Shown: one piece after another, positions 1 through 11,522 of the stretch
How the letters are laid out: every line of letters begins with the position of its first letter
How positions within the stretch are numbered: the stretch's first letter is position 1
NCBI GenBank assembly: GCA_936450465.1
Contig: OW388296.1
Location: forward strand, 46,513,750 to 46,577,749
Length of the DNA: 64,000 nt
Direction of reading: 5' to 3'
Source: Gibbula magus
Lineage: Eukaryota > Mollusca > Gastropoda > Trochida > Trochidae
Program-made: the position numbers and the translations under genes
Notes under the pieces: model-generated
Seen by the model: the letters and a program-made list of their open reading frames with translations, nothing else
The model's database searches: none
Told to the model about the DNA's origin: nothing

Positions 1-302
1 ATGTTCAGCAATCTGTGTGTGTAACTTTAGCCTTTTCTATAACCTCTGGTAAACATGTCATAACCTGTTCATGTGAAGTTTATTTGTTTTGTGTAATGCC
101 TGTACTGAGTACTTGAATGTCATATGTTGAGCTTTAAAAAATTCTGTAAATGCTCTCTTAAATATAAAGTTATAAAAAGATGTTTAAATATGATAAATTC
201 ACACAAAGTCAACCTCCTGACTCCTTACAGCATGGCACGATTCCCGATAACTTAAAATGACCTACTTACCTATTTCTGATAGACGGTAAAACTATGCTAA
301 AT

Positions 303-880
303 CGGTCAATTTACAGCAAGGCAAGTAACCTTAGTGGAAAGTGATCAATTTAAAGCAAAGCAAGAAACATGACAACCTTATTGGAAAATGGGCAACTTAA
401 AGCAAAGCAAGAAACATGACAACCTTAATGGGAAATGGACAACTTAAAGCAAAGTAAGAAACATGACAACCTTATTGGGAAATCGACAACTTAAAGCAAA
501 GAAAGAAACACAACAAACTTATTGGGAATTGGACAACTTAAAGCAAAGTAAAAAACATGGCAACCTTATTGGGAAATCGACAACTTAAAGCAAAGCAAGA
601 AACATGACAACCTTATTGGGAAATGGACAACTTAAAGCAAAGCAAGAAACATGACAACCTTATTGGAAAATGGACAGCTTAAAGCAAAGAAAGAAACACG
701 ACAACCTTATTGGAAAATGGAAAACTTAAAGCAAAGCAAGAAACATGACAACCTTATTGGAAAATGGAAAACTTAAAATAAAGTAAGAAACACGACAATC
801 TTATTGGAAAATGGACAACTTAAAGCAAACCAAGAAACATGACAACCTTATTGGAAAATGGACAACTTAAAGCAAGACGC
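303..880. repeat. Minisatellite, 47-bp unit, about 12 copies
   Basis: A unit of about 47 bp beginning AGCAAAGCAAGAAACATGAC is repeated head to tail roughly twelve times with a few substitutions per copy. Each unit ends in a GGACAACTTAA-like segment. There is no coding potential. It lies just beyond the cysteine-rich exon at 1028-1204, presumably in the next intron of that minus-strand gene. Confidence 0.93.
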
Positions 881-1027
881 GATACATGACAACATCTTTT
901 GAAATTGTCCTATTAACAACTCTTTCATTAACGTCAACCTTAATGAAAAAATGACCTTCCGAAAGCAAGCTCCAAACCACGGCAACTCTACATTGACATT
1001 GGTATCGTGTGCTAAGATGAGTTTTAC

Positions 1028-2498
1028 CTTCCTTCCACTTCCAGCAGAGCCATGGCTTATGTTCTGGAGCACATATTCCGGGGTTCTGCTCTCCACACTG
1101 GGAGACGTTGAACCTTTGATGATCGACACAACAACCACAGTCATTGCGGGCCAGGTTGAACACACAGGGACACGCAGCATTAATGGTCCACGTGTACCTT
1201 TCGGCTGTATACCATGGAAACATATCAGGCAATGTAGATACACATCGGTCTTACCAATGAAATTCACATCATTGAACAAGAATTCATGAAAATCTATAGT
1301 AACAGAATTTTCATAGTTAGATTATAATTTTTTTTTATTTTACAAAATGACAATTAGTATCCATGTGGTTTCTATACCGATCCAATTGCAAAGCAAATGC
1401 ATACAGCGTTTATATGAAATGAGGTTATTTTCTCATTCGCATTCGTTATCTTTACGATGCGAATCAAAGCCTGACTACTTAATACCAAAGTCGCATATTG
1501 TAGACTGCTATAGGAAGGTCGTTTGTTGTAGAGTAATTTCTGTTAGATACATATATACTAAACGACCTTCTATTTAATACTATTTTTTAAACGAGTTAAT
1601 GATTTTTTATAAAACGAGCGAAAGCGAGCTTGATACCAAATCATTCATGAGTTTAATAAAACTGGTATAATTAAATAGAAGGAAGTTTAGTATTCTGTTA
1701 ATACTCGCCCAATTATAATCCAGCGAAATAATATGGCTCTGAAACTATGATTCCCGCAAGTTCGATACCAACGTTACTCCCACTGTGAGGTCATAATCGC
1801 AAACTATTGTGACGTCATACGTGCGGCGGTATTACACTGATTTAATGTTGCCGTATAAATATTACACTGAAGTATCTCACAAGGGCGAGTAATAAACGAT
1901 TTTTTGTCCCTAATTATCTTAATTCAAATTTGAATTTATCCTAATTCAATTTCAACCAAAAGCGTTTCAGTGTGATTTTTCCTACAACTGTACAACTGCA
2001 TCCAATACCTTATTCAGCTACTTTATTTTTTTAAAGAAAACCATCTAAGTTGTTCATCTTTAAACGTTATATGCATTAGTTCCAGAATTCTTTAAAATAT
2101 TACGCATCACAGATATGGCATTTCCATGTAGATGTACAAGTATACAAACATTGAGATGTAGAAGCTGTAGAACCTTTTGCGAATGCGATATTCGAGATTT
2201 ACTGTACTGTACAAAATACAGTGTTCGCAAACATTTCGTGAACATTTCGCGAAATACAGTGAACTTAATTCTGCACACTAGTGTATTACAGTTTAAACTG
2301 AAAGAGATTAGATTTATCTCCCTACCACACTCATGGTTGAGTTGGACGGTCATGTGTTGAAGTGACACGTGTTGATCGACGCTGGTGTTCCATCGGTCAG
2401 TGTAGATGAGTTCAACTGGGACAATGAACTTTGTGACGTCCTGTAGGTGCTCGTGGTTCATGGGTATGTTCATGTGTACGCTCACAGAAGCAGGGTCA
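1028..2498 (-). CDS. Two exons of an extracellular protein gene, second one cysteine-rich
   Basis: Two minus-strand exons with matching phases. Exon 2326-2498 has an acceptor ending TTCAG, opens with D-P-A-S-V-S-V-H and ends in phase 1 at GAGTGTG before GTAGGG. Exon 1204-1028 has an acceptor ending TATACAG, begins in phase 1 and ends at AAGGAAG before GTAAAA. The first reads like a beta-sandwich segment with N-T-S glycosylation potential. The second, including the junction codon, has nine cysteines, with clusters ACPC and NDCGCC and a later SQC. No stop interrupts either. The domain is not recognised, but the cysteine pattern and sequons suggest an extracellular module. It is probably the C-terminal part of the gene at 14636-27541 (same strand, similar character), but the linking exon, which must run phase 0 to phase 2, was not found. 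A tandem paralogue is the alternative. The gene continues off the left edge. Confidence 0.6.
1556..1901. mobile_element. MITE, copy 1 of an inverted pair
   Basis: About 345 bp. It opens with CTAAACGACCTTCTATTTAA and closes with GGGCGAGTAATAAACG. Internally it carries a second inverted copy of the AAATAGAAGG motif and a second TACTCGCCC, so it is a nested palindrome. A reverse-oriented copy lies at 6576-6938. No ORF. Confidence 0.8.
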
Positions 2499-4127
2499 CT
2501 GAACGTAAGTCTACCAAGCTGTAAATGATAAGGATTGAACTGTACATGGTTAACATATATGTACGTGGGTAGATTAAGAATAAATACAGCTTCATCTTGA
2601 CATGTTAAATTTCTTGGTGCCTTTTAAGGATGTTCGCTCCTCAAATTTATAGTATTAAACTTTTTTTCTAACTTATATTTTTTAAAAGATCAAAGTATAT
2701 GATTGGAAAATCAGCATTAAAAAATAGGGGGTAGTGTTGTTTTTTTCAAGATATGACGCCTGTAAGATAGTGAGGTGAAGTACAATTTAAACATGGGAGT
2801 CTATGGGGAAATGAGAAAGAAACTGCTAAAAACTTTAAAATACTACATTTCTGGCATTAAACTGTTTTTCCTTTTTTGATATGTAACAAAGTTCATGTTA
2901 CCCTACCGAAATCGATGAAAAAATATATATGGTAGTGTGAGTTTTTTTTAAGCTTTGACACAAAATATACCTGAACATTTCTAGTCAAATTTAGGCCATT
3001 TATGCTGTTTAAGCACTTTTTAGAGGTTCTAAAGTCACATTTTCTTTATTTCATTTGTGTTTTAAAAGTATGGAGATGATGTAGAATATAATGAAGTAAA
3101 TAAAGATGAGAAAAAAAATCTTTACTTAATCATAATTCATTTTTGAAGGAAGGAAGGAAGGATTCATCCTGAATCTGCAAAAATGTTCAGCATTGGGTTG
3201 TCAATAATAAGCATGTATGTACATGTGTAGATGACGAATATATACAGCTGCATCGAGAATTAAAAAAAAGAAGTGCTGTAAGCCTTAAACTACAAATGAT
3301 AAGCATATACGTCTATAGATGAAAAATATATACCGCTCGATCTCGAAAATGTGTTCAAGTATTTGTGTAAATAGGTGTTAATATAATGTTATTTGGATTA
3401 CGTTCGAACAAAAGGAGTTTCTTTTGTCAATATGTATGACAATCATTGTCAAATAATACCAAGTGTCCATAAACTCTGTGGTGCAATTTTCGAACTTTGG
3501 CAAGATGGTATATACAGTATTGTTAAGATTTTCAAAAGTCTGATTTCCTTAATTTTCAATATCGACTTTGGGGGAAACGTTTATAACAAATACATATAGT
3601 ACAAAAGAAAACACATAAATAATACTTATCACGTTTGGATATTTTACAGAAAAAAAAAAAAACTATTTTCGAAATTTTTCATTTCAAAGAGCTGCTGTAT
3701 TGTTTTTATATTGTATGTTCATTTTCAACACGGGAAAACGACCTATACAACAGAAAAAGAATGATTTGAATTGACTTTCGAAAGTCCGTGTATGACATAT
3801 ATACCTATAGAATTAAATAAGCAGTTGTCACTTACGTGAAATAATTCCCTGCCGCAAATTAATACTTTAAAATTGAAAAATAATGTCAAGGTCACCAAAA
3901 TCTAATGAGCCCTTAAAGGATTTTAAAACCCATTTCCATGTTATTTATGTTTAATATATCATCATATCACTTCTATGATCAACTCACAAACGTCAAAATG
4001 ACACTTCCGGAAGTGGACGTAGATTTGACAAACTGACAACTGAACAACTTCGGTGCCGATATGCAAAACCATTCGGTAATTTCCGTCCATATTCGTGGCG
4101 TGACGTAATAGTGGTCCGCCATTCAAA
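2499..4127. other. AT-rich interval without a supported gene
   Basis: Low-complexity AT-rich DNA between the minus-strand exon at 2326-2498 and the THAP start codon. It holds a GGAAGGAAGGAAGG run near 3150, a poly-A run near 3650 and a short piece of the AATGTCAAGGTCACCAAAA repeat near 3880 that is tandemly repeated at 14.0-14.5 kb. The last 150 bp (3980-4127), with CACTTCCGGAAGTGG and a GTCCGCCATT sequence just before the ATG, is the likely THAP promoter. The palindromic CCGGAAG is an ETS-type site, an inference from the motif only. Confidence 0.5.
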
Positions 4128-7100
4128 ATGCCGTTCTGTTCAGCCTACGGCTGTAATAGTCGAAGTGGGAAACAAACGGACGTCCACTTTTTTCATTTCC
4201 CAGCTGCCAAAGAAACAAGAAAGAATTGGACACATTATTGCAGGAGAGTTGATTTCAAACCTACTAGCAACAATTTCTTATGTTCTAAGCACTTTTCATT
4301 CGTATGTTTTGATCGGCATCATATCCAACTTTCGAACTGGGGTTATGACAACCCGAGGCCAAGACTAAAGATCGGCGCCTGTCCCGACATCCCTCTGGAA
4401 TTAGGCGTACCACCAGCGCCAAAACGAGAAAGGACAGCAGTCATAAAAAGACGGCACATTGAGGTTTGTTTAAACAATCTTTAGAACTCAAAAATAAATA
4501 TTTCTAATGCGAAAGGCGCGTCTTTGACAGTTCAGTGATTGGTCTACGAGTACCCTAATTTCGTTAGTACCCTAAATACGGCTAAAATGGCCTAGACATG
4601 AATTTCAATAACCTTATATATTTTTTCTGTCCAAATTATCAATGCATATTAAATACAAAAAAGGTCCAAATTAAGTTGACACTGAAAGCATTCAAAATTA
4701 CACAAATTAACAAGTGTCGGGGTCGGTGGATTGAAACCGGAAGTACATGTTGTTCGACTCTATCGAGAATCTGTAGGCCTAACTGTATCCCTATCTGTAG
4801 GAAAATGATAGATATAACAATCTGCTTGAATTAATGTAATGTGTTTACAACACCCCCTCCCCTCCCTAAAGACAATTTCACGTAGAATTACCATGAATAA
4901 TGAGTAAAGACCATGTCGTGTTATACTGCATAGGCTTATTCGTAATATTCTGCTTGCCATTGACATTTGGTCCTATATATTGAGTTATTGATTGGTTATG
5001 TTTAGGCCTATTTAATTTCAGAATTTTTTAAGAAAAGGCAAAACAGGACATATAAAACTAGGACTACACCATAACAAACCTTCACAATATACTTTCTGAT
5101 AATTGAAAAAGATTGATTTTAAAAAATGAATGGAATTAATTGATAAATAATTGAATGAAATGTTTTATTTCTGTATCATAAATGATTTATAAATATAATA
5201 TTGAAATCTAAATATCAGTCTATTGGCCAATTTGGGATTAAATTTTGCAAAATGAAACAAAAACAGTTGCTGCATATTAATACTTATTTATAATTATTTC
5301 TTGAGGAATTTAAAAGAAGTGAAGCATCTACAAACATTACAGAATAAGAAATCGTGAGAAAAAGAAAAAAATCCTTTATTGTTTTATGCATTTAAACCAA
5401 GTTATAAACAAAACAAAAGTTAACAGAGCTCACATACCCCCACCAAATATGTGTCAATACTATTGACTAATAGCATTTGTGTCCAATCAAGCAATGAACC
5501 ATAAACTAAGTAACACTTCTTTAGTTCTTATAATCCCTACTGGTCGGAAATGATCGAGAGAATTATAATTTGTCATAAGATAAAGAAAACATACGAAATG
5601 ACACTCGCATCCTAATGCAAGCTATACAAATAAATCAAACCAGAAAACCTCAGAAAAAGGAGTGGTAAGCCCTCCCAAGTTTTTAAAATATTGTATGAAT
5701 AATGATTATCAAAGGTTGCTAAAAAAAAATGTTCTGAGACAAGATTTGAAAAATTATACAAATTAGTAAAAGAATGAAAATGAGATTGTGTCCAAAAGAC
5801 ACAAGACCATCTAGTTATTAAATTCTAAAATTGTTTTGGATAACAAAAATTAATGACCATATGCAATACACATTCACACATTTGGAAAATTAAGTATGCA
5901 AATTAGGTAAAAAATTAAAAGATTTATTAAAAAGCAGAACTAAACCATCCAGTATAAACTTCCTCTTAATATCAAAGGTCTCTCATGAGACAGAGATATA
6001 AAATGAAGACAAATTTTGAAATTTTAAATAAAATAGCCAATGCAGCAAATTATTAATTTTTTTTTTACAAAAAGTAAGCACTATAGGTAATGAAAATAAA
6101 TTTCTTCATAGAATGTCTTCATTATATAGTCATTAAAGGTCTCTTGTAATTATTAATGATGATAGGCAATGTGTAAACAAAAAAATTAAAAGTATAAAAT
6201 ATGCAAATAAAGTCAGTTGATAAATTTATTTTCAAAAAGGACATCTTGGCCATCAGGTAAAGACACTACAGGCTACTAATAAAAACTCCTGTAATTTCCC
6301 TATCTGTAACTGATGTTGACATTATTTATTTCATTATCATTACAGTATTAACAAAACCTTACAATTTATTTTTAGACTTTTAGAACTTTTGACCTGCCAA
6401 AAGTGTCTAAAACAAATGAGACGCTTCTTGTTCAACCCATACAAGAATCTGAGACTCAGATGTCCAAGAAAGTTGAACCCAGCAAAATTCCAATTGCCTG
6501 TCACAGAGATGTTAAGTGTCAAGCAAATAGTAAGTTTGATACTGTTCGGGTTTTTTTAAATAGAGCTCATCAGGAGTTTATCATTACTCGCCCATGTAAG
6601 ATACAGCAGTGTAATATTTTTTCGGCAATATTGAACAAGCATAATACCACTGCACGTTTGACGTCCCAATAGTTTGCGTTATGACGTCACAATGGGAGTA
6701 ATGTCGTCACAGTGGTATCAGACTTGCGGGAATCATAGTTTCAGAGCCATGTCAGATTTATATTTCGCTGAATTAAAGGTGGGCGAGTAATAAACAGAAT
6801 ACTAACCTTCCTTTGATTCAATACCATTTTAATTAAACTCATGAATGATTTGGTATCAAACTTGCTTTCACTCGTTTTATACATAATCATTAACTCGCTT
6901 AATGAAAATGGTATTAAATAGAAGGTTGTTTAGTATCCTCTATTTATCTAATGTTGAATATCAAAGTTATCTCAAGTAATAAATTGTCAGCTCTCTAGAG
7001 TCATTGGTTCTGAAGAAGTCGGAAGAGCAAAAAGTTTACAGGCAGACGCGGGATGCCATGGCATAAGACAAGCTTAAAAGGTGTTTTAGAGCGCAACCTC

Positions 7101-10100
7101 ATAGACAAATCATGTCATAACTTTCATATGACTAAGTGATATTTTGCTTAGGGCAAGGTATGAAAAATATGAAAATCCAAACAACTGCCCTTGTAAGTAA
7201 TAATTTAAAAAATGTTTACCATTCATTTTCCAGTCAAACCCAAAATGCGTACAAGAGGTCACCAGACAAGCCGATTGGTATTACAGCAGAATAGATCAGT
7301 ACAGAAGAAGCCGGACACCAGATCTATTGGCATTCAATGCAATATTACCTCACCTACCAATTATGATACTGATGATCATGAAGATGCTGGATCTGATGCC
7401 GACTATGTCCCTGAACAAGAATTTGATGGTAAAGACACTAGAAATAGTATACCTAATTGATAGCAACATTACCGGTATATCGGTATACCGTTTTAGATTG
7501 TTCAATACAATTTTGCAAATATATTTTTCATTTGGCAAAGTAACACACCAAACAATTTTAAGTGAAATAAATGCATTTGTTTTGTTCTAATGTAAAATTG
7601 GAGGTTTAGATTAATGTTGCTGTTTTGGAATCTACTGCATCTAACTTTATTTTGAGAAATATAAAAAAAACAAGATGGTTGAGATGTCTATTACTGATAT
7701 TTAATTAATGAACTTGACAAGTGTTCATTGCTCAAATGTTTTCCTTATTTTGCTCCAGACCAACCACTTGCCCCAGACATTCTCGAGGCACCAAAACATC
7801 CCTCCTCGGAAACCTATTACCTCGTGGCATCCAACAAACTGCAAGAACTTCTTCGATATTGTCCGAAGTGCAGGCAGGACAGCAGTAGGGTATCCGTATC
7901 CGCTAGAGTTGGCACTATGGTTGTCCTAGACTCACACTGCTCCTGTGGCAACCAGTCGAGATGGCAGTCACAGGACACCTCTAATGACATGCCTTGGGGT
8001 AATCTCCTGGTTGCTGCCAACATCCTCCTAACTGGTTGTAGTCCAGCTCAAATCATAAGGCTCTTCAGTAACCTTAAGGTTCCATTCATTTCAAGGACAA
8101 CGTTCGACAAACTTCAGAGTTGCTATGTAATCCCTGCTGTACACCAAATGTGGATCGACTATCAGTCTTCTATTCTGCGGCAAATAGGCAACACTCAATT
8201 AGTCCTCGGTGGAGATGGTCGATGCGATTCTCCAGGCTACTCCGCCAAGTACGGGTCCTACACAATGATGGATCTCGATAGCCGTCTCATCCTTGACACT
8301 CAGCTAGTTCAGGCAAGTGAAGATCCATTAACTGCAAAGTAAAAGAACAGTTCAGAATAAGTATTAAAATTGCCAGAGCAGTGGAGAAGACAAAAAATAA
8401 AATAGTAAAGTCACCAGGCCTAACTATCATACTTCAACAACTTAAGTTATCCAATTATCCTTAGTTTCAATGTTAAAAGTTTCATAACTTTTTACTCAAA
8501 TTAATTCAAAATCCAAATAACATTAATTTACATCTATAAAAAAACTAAATTTGGTAAAGTCAACTAATCACAACTAATTTATGTTACAGAGCAACGAGGT
8601 GAAATCTTCAAACCAAATGGAATTAGAAGGGATGCAACGATCTCTCACTCATCTTGAAGATACTGGCTGCAACATCAAAGCTTTAGTCACTGATCGACAT
8701 GTTAGCATCAAGAAGTTCATGAGAGAGGAGAAGGCACACATCAAGCATTACTTCGATGTTTGGCATGTGGCAAAAGGTAAGACAAACACATAACTCTTGC
8801 ATACCCTAAAATAGAGCCATGGATTCTGTAGTTGATCAGGTTTTACATTATATCATAATAAATTTATTAAAATAATACAAGGAAAACAACGGAAATTTTC
8901 AAACAATAATAGTTCGATTGTCAGGAAAAAAATATATATCATTATATAATTGATAACTTATTTGAAACAATTTGCTTACTGTTAGGTTGATATGGGACTT
9001 AATAAATTCCTTTAAAATATACATGGCAATTGTTAAGTCCAGGTCCTATCAAATTTCTCTTAATTTCAGGGGTACAGAAGAAACTGGAGGCTGCCTCGAA
9101 AAAGAAGACCTGTCAAGTGCTGAGACCATGGATACGATCCATCAGCAATCATTTGTACTGGGTAGCCTCTCGAGATAATCCAGCAATCAAGCTTGATCAG
9201 TGGATGTCCATATCAAACCATGTCGCCAACATCCACATCCACTCCACACCAGGCTTTCCCAAGTGTGAGCATGGGGAGATCGAATGCGAGAGGCAATGGA
9301 TAAAGAAAGGTACTAATAGTCTAACACACTTTGTAAAATGACTGTAGGACTATAAACGATAATTAGCTAATTTAACCTTCATCTATTTTGACATTTAACA
9401 TAGCTTTGAAATTTAGACAAGACAACAAACTAACACCAAGGAATGGAGGGTTAGCTAAACAAAATGACTGGTTTAGCTAAAACAGGCAATACCCTTACCT
9501 TTTCAGACAGCAGGGCACACCAACTACTCCGAGAAGTGATAGGGAGCAGCTATCTGGTGAAAGACATCCCAAAACTGTCACCGCTGCATCAGACCTACTC
9601 GCTGGAAGTTTTCCACAGTGTTCTGAACCACTTCGCCCCAAAGAGTCATCACTACTTCTTCCCTGCCATGAAGACAAGGTGAGACTGCAATGCTTTTTTT
9701 TCTCCCTCAGTAATATGATTGACACTGAAACAGTAATGGATAAAGTAATTAAATAAAACCAGAAACTTTCACAAACATATATCTATAGTTTCAAGTATTA
9801 ACTTCCTAAAAGGTAAAAACAAAATTCAATAAAGAGTTTATTAAAAATATTATTGCATTAATTATATAACAATTCAGAAGTGTTGATCATTCGGCCCTAG
9901 ATATCACATTATTTGTATTACCGGTAGCATTAGAAATCAAAATGGTTCTACATATTTATAGACTTAATTCAAATTCACTACATACAATTTCAGACTGCTC
10001 ATTGCCACGTTCCACTTTAATGAAAATTGCAACAAAGAGCAATCAGAAACTGCAACAGGGGAGAAGAGATGGTCTCTCTGTTATCCAAGAGCAAAGAAGG

Positions 10101-10746
10101 GCGAAGTTGCAGTGGTCAAGCCAGTAAACAATGCACCCACCTTTGGTAAGACTCACCTTGTTCCGATTATGGCTGTGTGCACCAGTCCAACTGGAAAACA
10201 AACTGATATCCACATGTTTCATTTCCCATCTGCCAAGGAAACAAGAAAGAATTAGACTCATTCAGAAGAGTTAATTATATACCTACTGTTATATAAATGT
10301 GTTACACAAGTGTAGTTAAGGCTGCATGACCATATTGTTTGGTGGTCAAATGGAGTTTGGGGTTTAGCGAAAACAATATTTGATTTATTTCTTCAAATGA
10401 CAACAAAAAGCTGTCAGGGGCACAAATAAAAGTGATGAGTCGTTGCCCGAGAAACATTTCACCATTTAGCTTTAGTTCAAAAGGATTTAATCTCTTAAAA
10501 ATAGTATCACAATTACAAATAATCAAGGTTTAATAAATTTGATTTCTCTTTTCTACTTTAGACTATGTTAAAGTTCTCCTGGCTGCTGTTATTGAACAGA
10601 GATTGGAGAAGCCCAGCTACAAGAAAGCCATGCCAGTGTATCTCAAGCTGCGGGAACAGGCTCCACCAGCGCTGACAAGCAAATACACCAAGCATGATAA
10701 AGAAATGCTTATAACAGCAATGTCCTCAAGATACCAAAAATCATGA
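4128..10746 (+). CDS. THAP zinc-finger and DDE-transposase-like protein (Kolobok-like), 9 exons, 724 aa
   Basis: Exons 4128-4463, 6376-6529, 7234-7428, 7759-8312, 8590-8776, 9070-9309, 9507-9678, 9994-10145 and 10562-10746 join in frame with no internal stop. Exon 1 is a THAP DNA-binding domain with zinc ligands C4, C9, C52 and H55, the conserved HFP (P25) and W34. Exon 4 has a zinc-ribbon-like pair (CPKC, then CSCG) and GGDGRCDSPG, which looks like the first acidic motif of an RNase-H-fold transposase. Exon 5 has LVTDRH (second acidic motif) and YFDVWHVAKG. Later exons carry NHLYWVA and the rest of the catalytic region. Such THAP-plus-DDE proteins are widespread, uncharacterised transposases or domesticated genes. 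The Kolobok assignment is an inference from the THAP domain and general layout. All introns are GT-AG except intron 4, which starts GC. Polyadenylation is likely at AATAAA 11472-11477. No terminal inverted repeats were seen around it, so domestication is possible. Confidence 0.85.
4464..6375. other. Intron 1 of the THAP gene, AT-rich
   Basis: A 1.9-kb intron starting GTTTGT and ending TTTTTAG. No coding signal on either strand and no clear element; mostly A/T-rich unique-looking sequence. Confidence 0.6.
6576..6938. mobile_element. MITE, copy 2 (inverted relative to 1556-1901)
   Basis: Starts with a TTTATCATTACTCGCCC-like end and finishes AATAGAAGGTTGTTTAGTAT. It shares with the copy at 1556-1901 the GACTTGCGGGAATCATAG region, the GACGTCA-rich block and the CATGAATGATTTGGTATCAA block, in reverse orientation. 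It lies in intron 2 of the THAP gene. Confidence 0.8.
6970..7080. repeat. Fragment of the repeat that ends the array at 48.4-49.0 kb
   Basis: CAGCTCTCTAGAGTCATTGG, a GAAGAAGTCGGAAGAGC block and GCCATGGCATAAGACAAGC correspond to the terminal unit of the array at 48420-49040. It lies in intron 2 of the THAP gene. Confidence 0.65.
10158..10290 (+). pseudogene. Decayed second copy of the THAP exon inside intron 8
   Basis: Aligns with bases 4131-4268 of exon 1 of the same gene. It reads G-K-Q-T-D-I-H-M-F-H-F-P-S-A-K-E-T-R-K-N and then a stop where exon 1 has the conserved tryptophan codon (TGG to TAG), followed by an indel. The first zinc-ligand pair is only partly kept. It has no start codon or plausible splice context and sits just after the exon-8 donor. 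It is a degenerate duplicate. Confidence 0.85.
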
Positions 10747-10919
10747 AGTGCTCAATGTCAGAAGTATTTAAAATATTAGGTCAGGCAAAATTAGTTGCTT
10801 TACATATTTTTGGGAGCAAAATGTCATGAAGAAAGTAGGGAAAAAAGTTTTAAGAATCAACATTGCTCTAAAAAAAGTTCAAGTAAATTGACCTGAATAA
10901 GAAATTGCTTTTTGTTCAT

Positions 10920-11300
10920 GTATTTTTAGCCCATATAAGGGCCTCATAGGCCATGACATAAAATTCTATTTTCATCTTCTTCACCAGGACAAAGGGGCCT
11001 AAAAGGATGTTATATTGTGTGCAAAGTCTGAAGCTGATATTTTAAATTGTAGATATTTGGTGACTCTGTGGCCCCAAGTAAGGACCTCATAGGCCATGAC
11101 CTAGAACATTTTCGTATTATTCTCCTTAAAGAAAAGACTTAGAAGGCTGTGTAACATTGTGTGCAGCCTCTTTAGCCAATTGAGATTCTAAATTGTAGAT
11201 TTGTAGATCGACCTGTTGCCCAAAATAAGGGCCTCACAGGCCATGACCCACAAATCCATTCAGTCTTCTCCATTAAACAGAACTACAGAGCCCATGGCTT
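10920..11300. repeat. Diverged tandem repeat with GGCCATGAC motif
   Basis: Three copies of a unit with GGGCCTCATAGGCCATGAC followed by a stretch ending near a TCTTCTCC or TTCTCCTT motif, spaced about 130-140 bp. The motif resembles the reverse complement of GGTCATGGCTTGAGGCCC in the array at 48420-49040, so the two may be one family. It lies in the 3' untranslated or downstream region of the THAP gene. Confidence 0.6.
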
Positions 11301-11522
11301 TTTTTTTCTTTGCTAAATTTGGGCAAGATTTAATTTGCAATATTTTCATTTTGGATAAATTATTTGAAGCTATTGTTTAATTAAAAAAAATGTGTAAAAA
11401 ACATTTTGAAGATAACATACACAACCTAGTAATGTGTGTTCACCTTACTAAGAAATGTTTGTGTATTGTGTAATAAAAGTTGTCTCCCCTGAAATGAGTT
11501 TCCTCCCTTGTTTTTCATTCCA

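Noticed and set aside
303..880. CRISPR-like array
   Set aside because: The 47-bp units are contiguous without unique spacers and the genome is eukaryotic; it is a minisatellite.
7817..8023. Minus-strand open frame inside THAP exon 4
   Set aside because: Antisense shadow of a well-supported coding exon.
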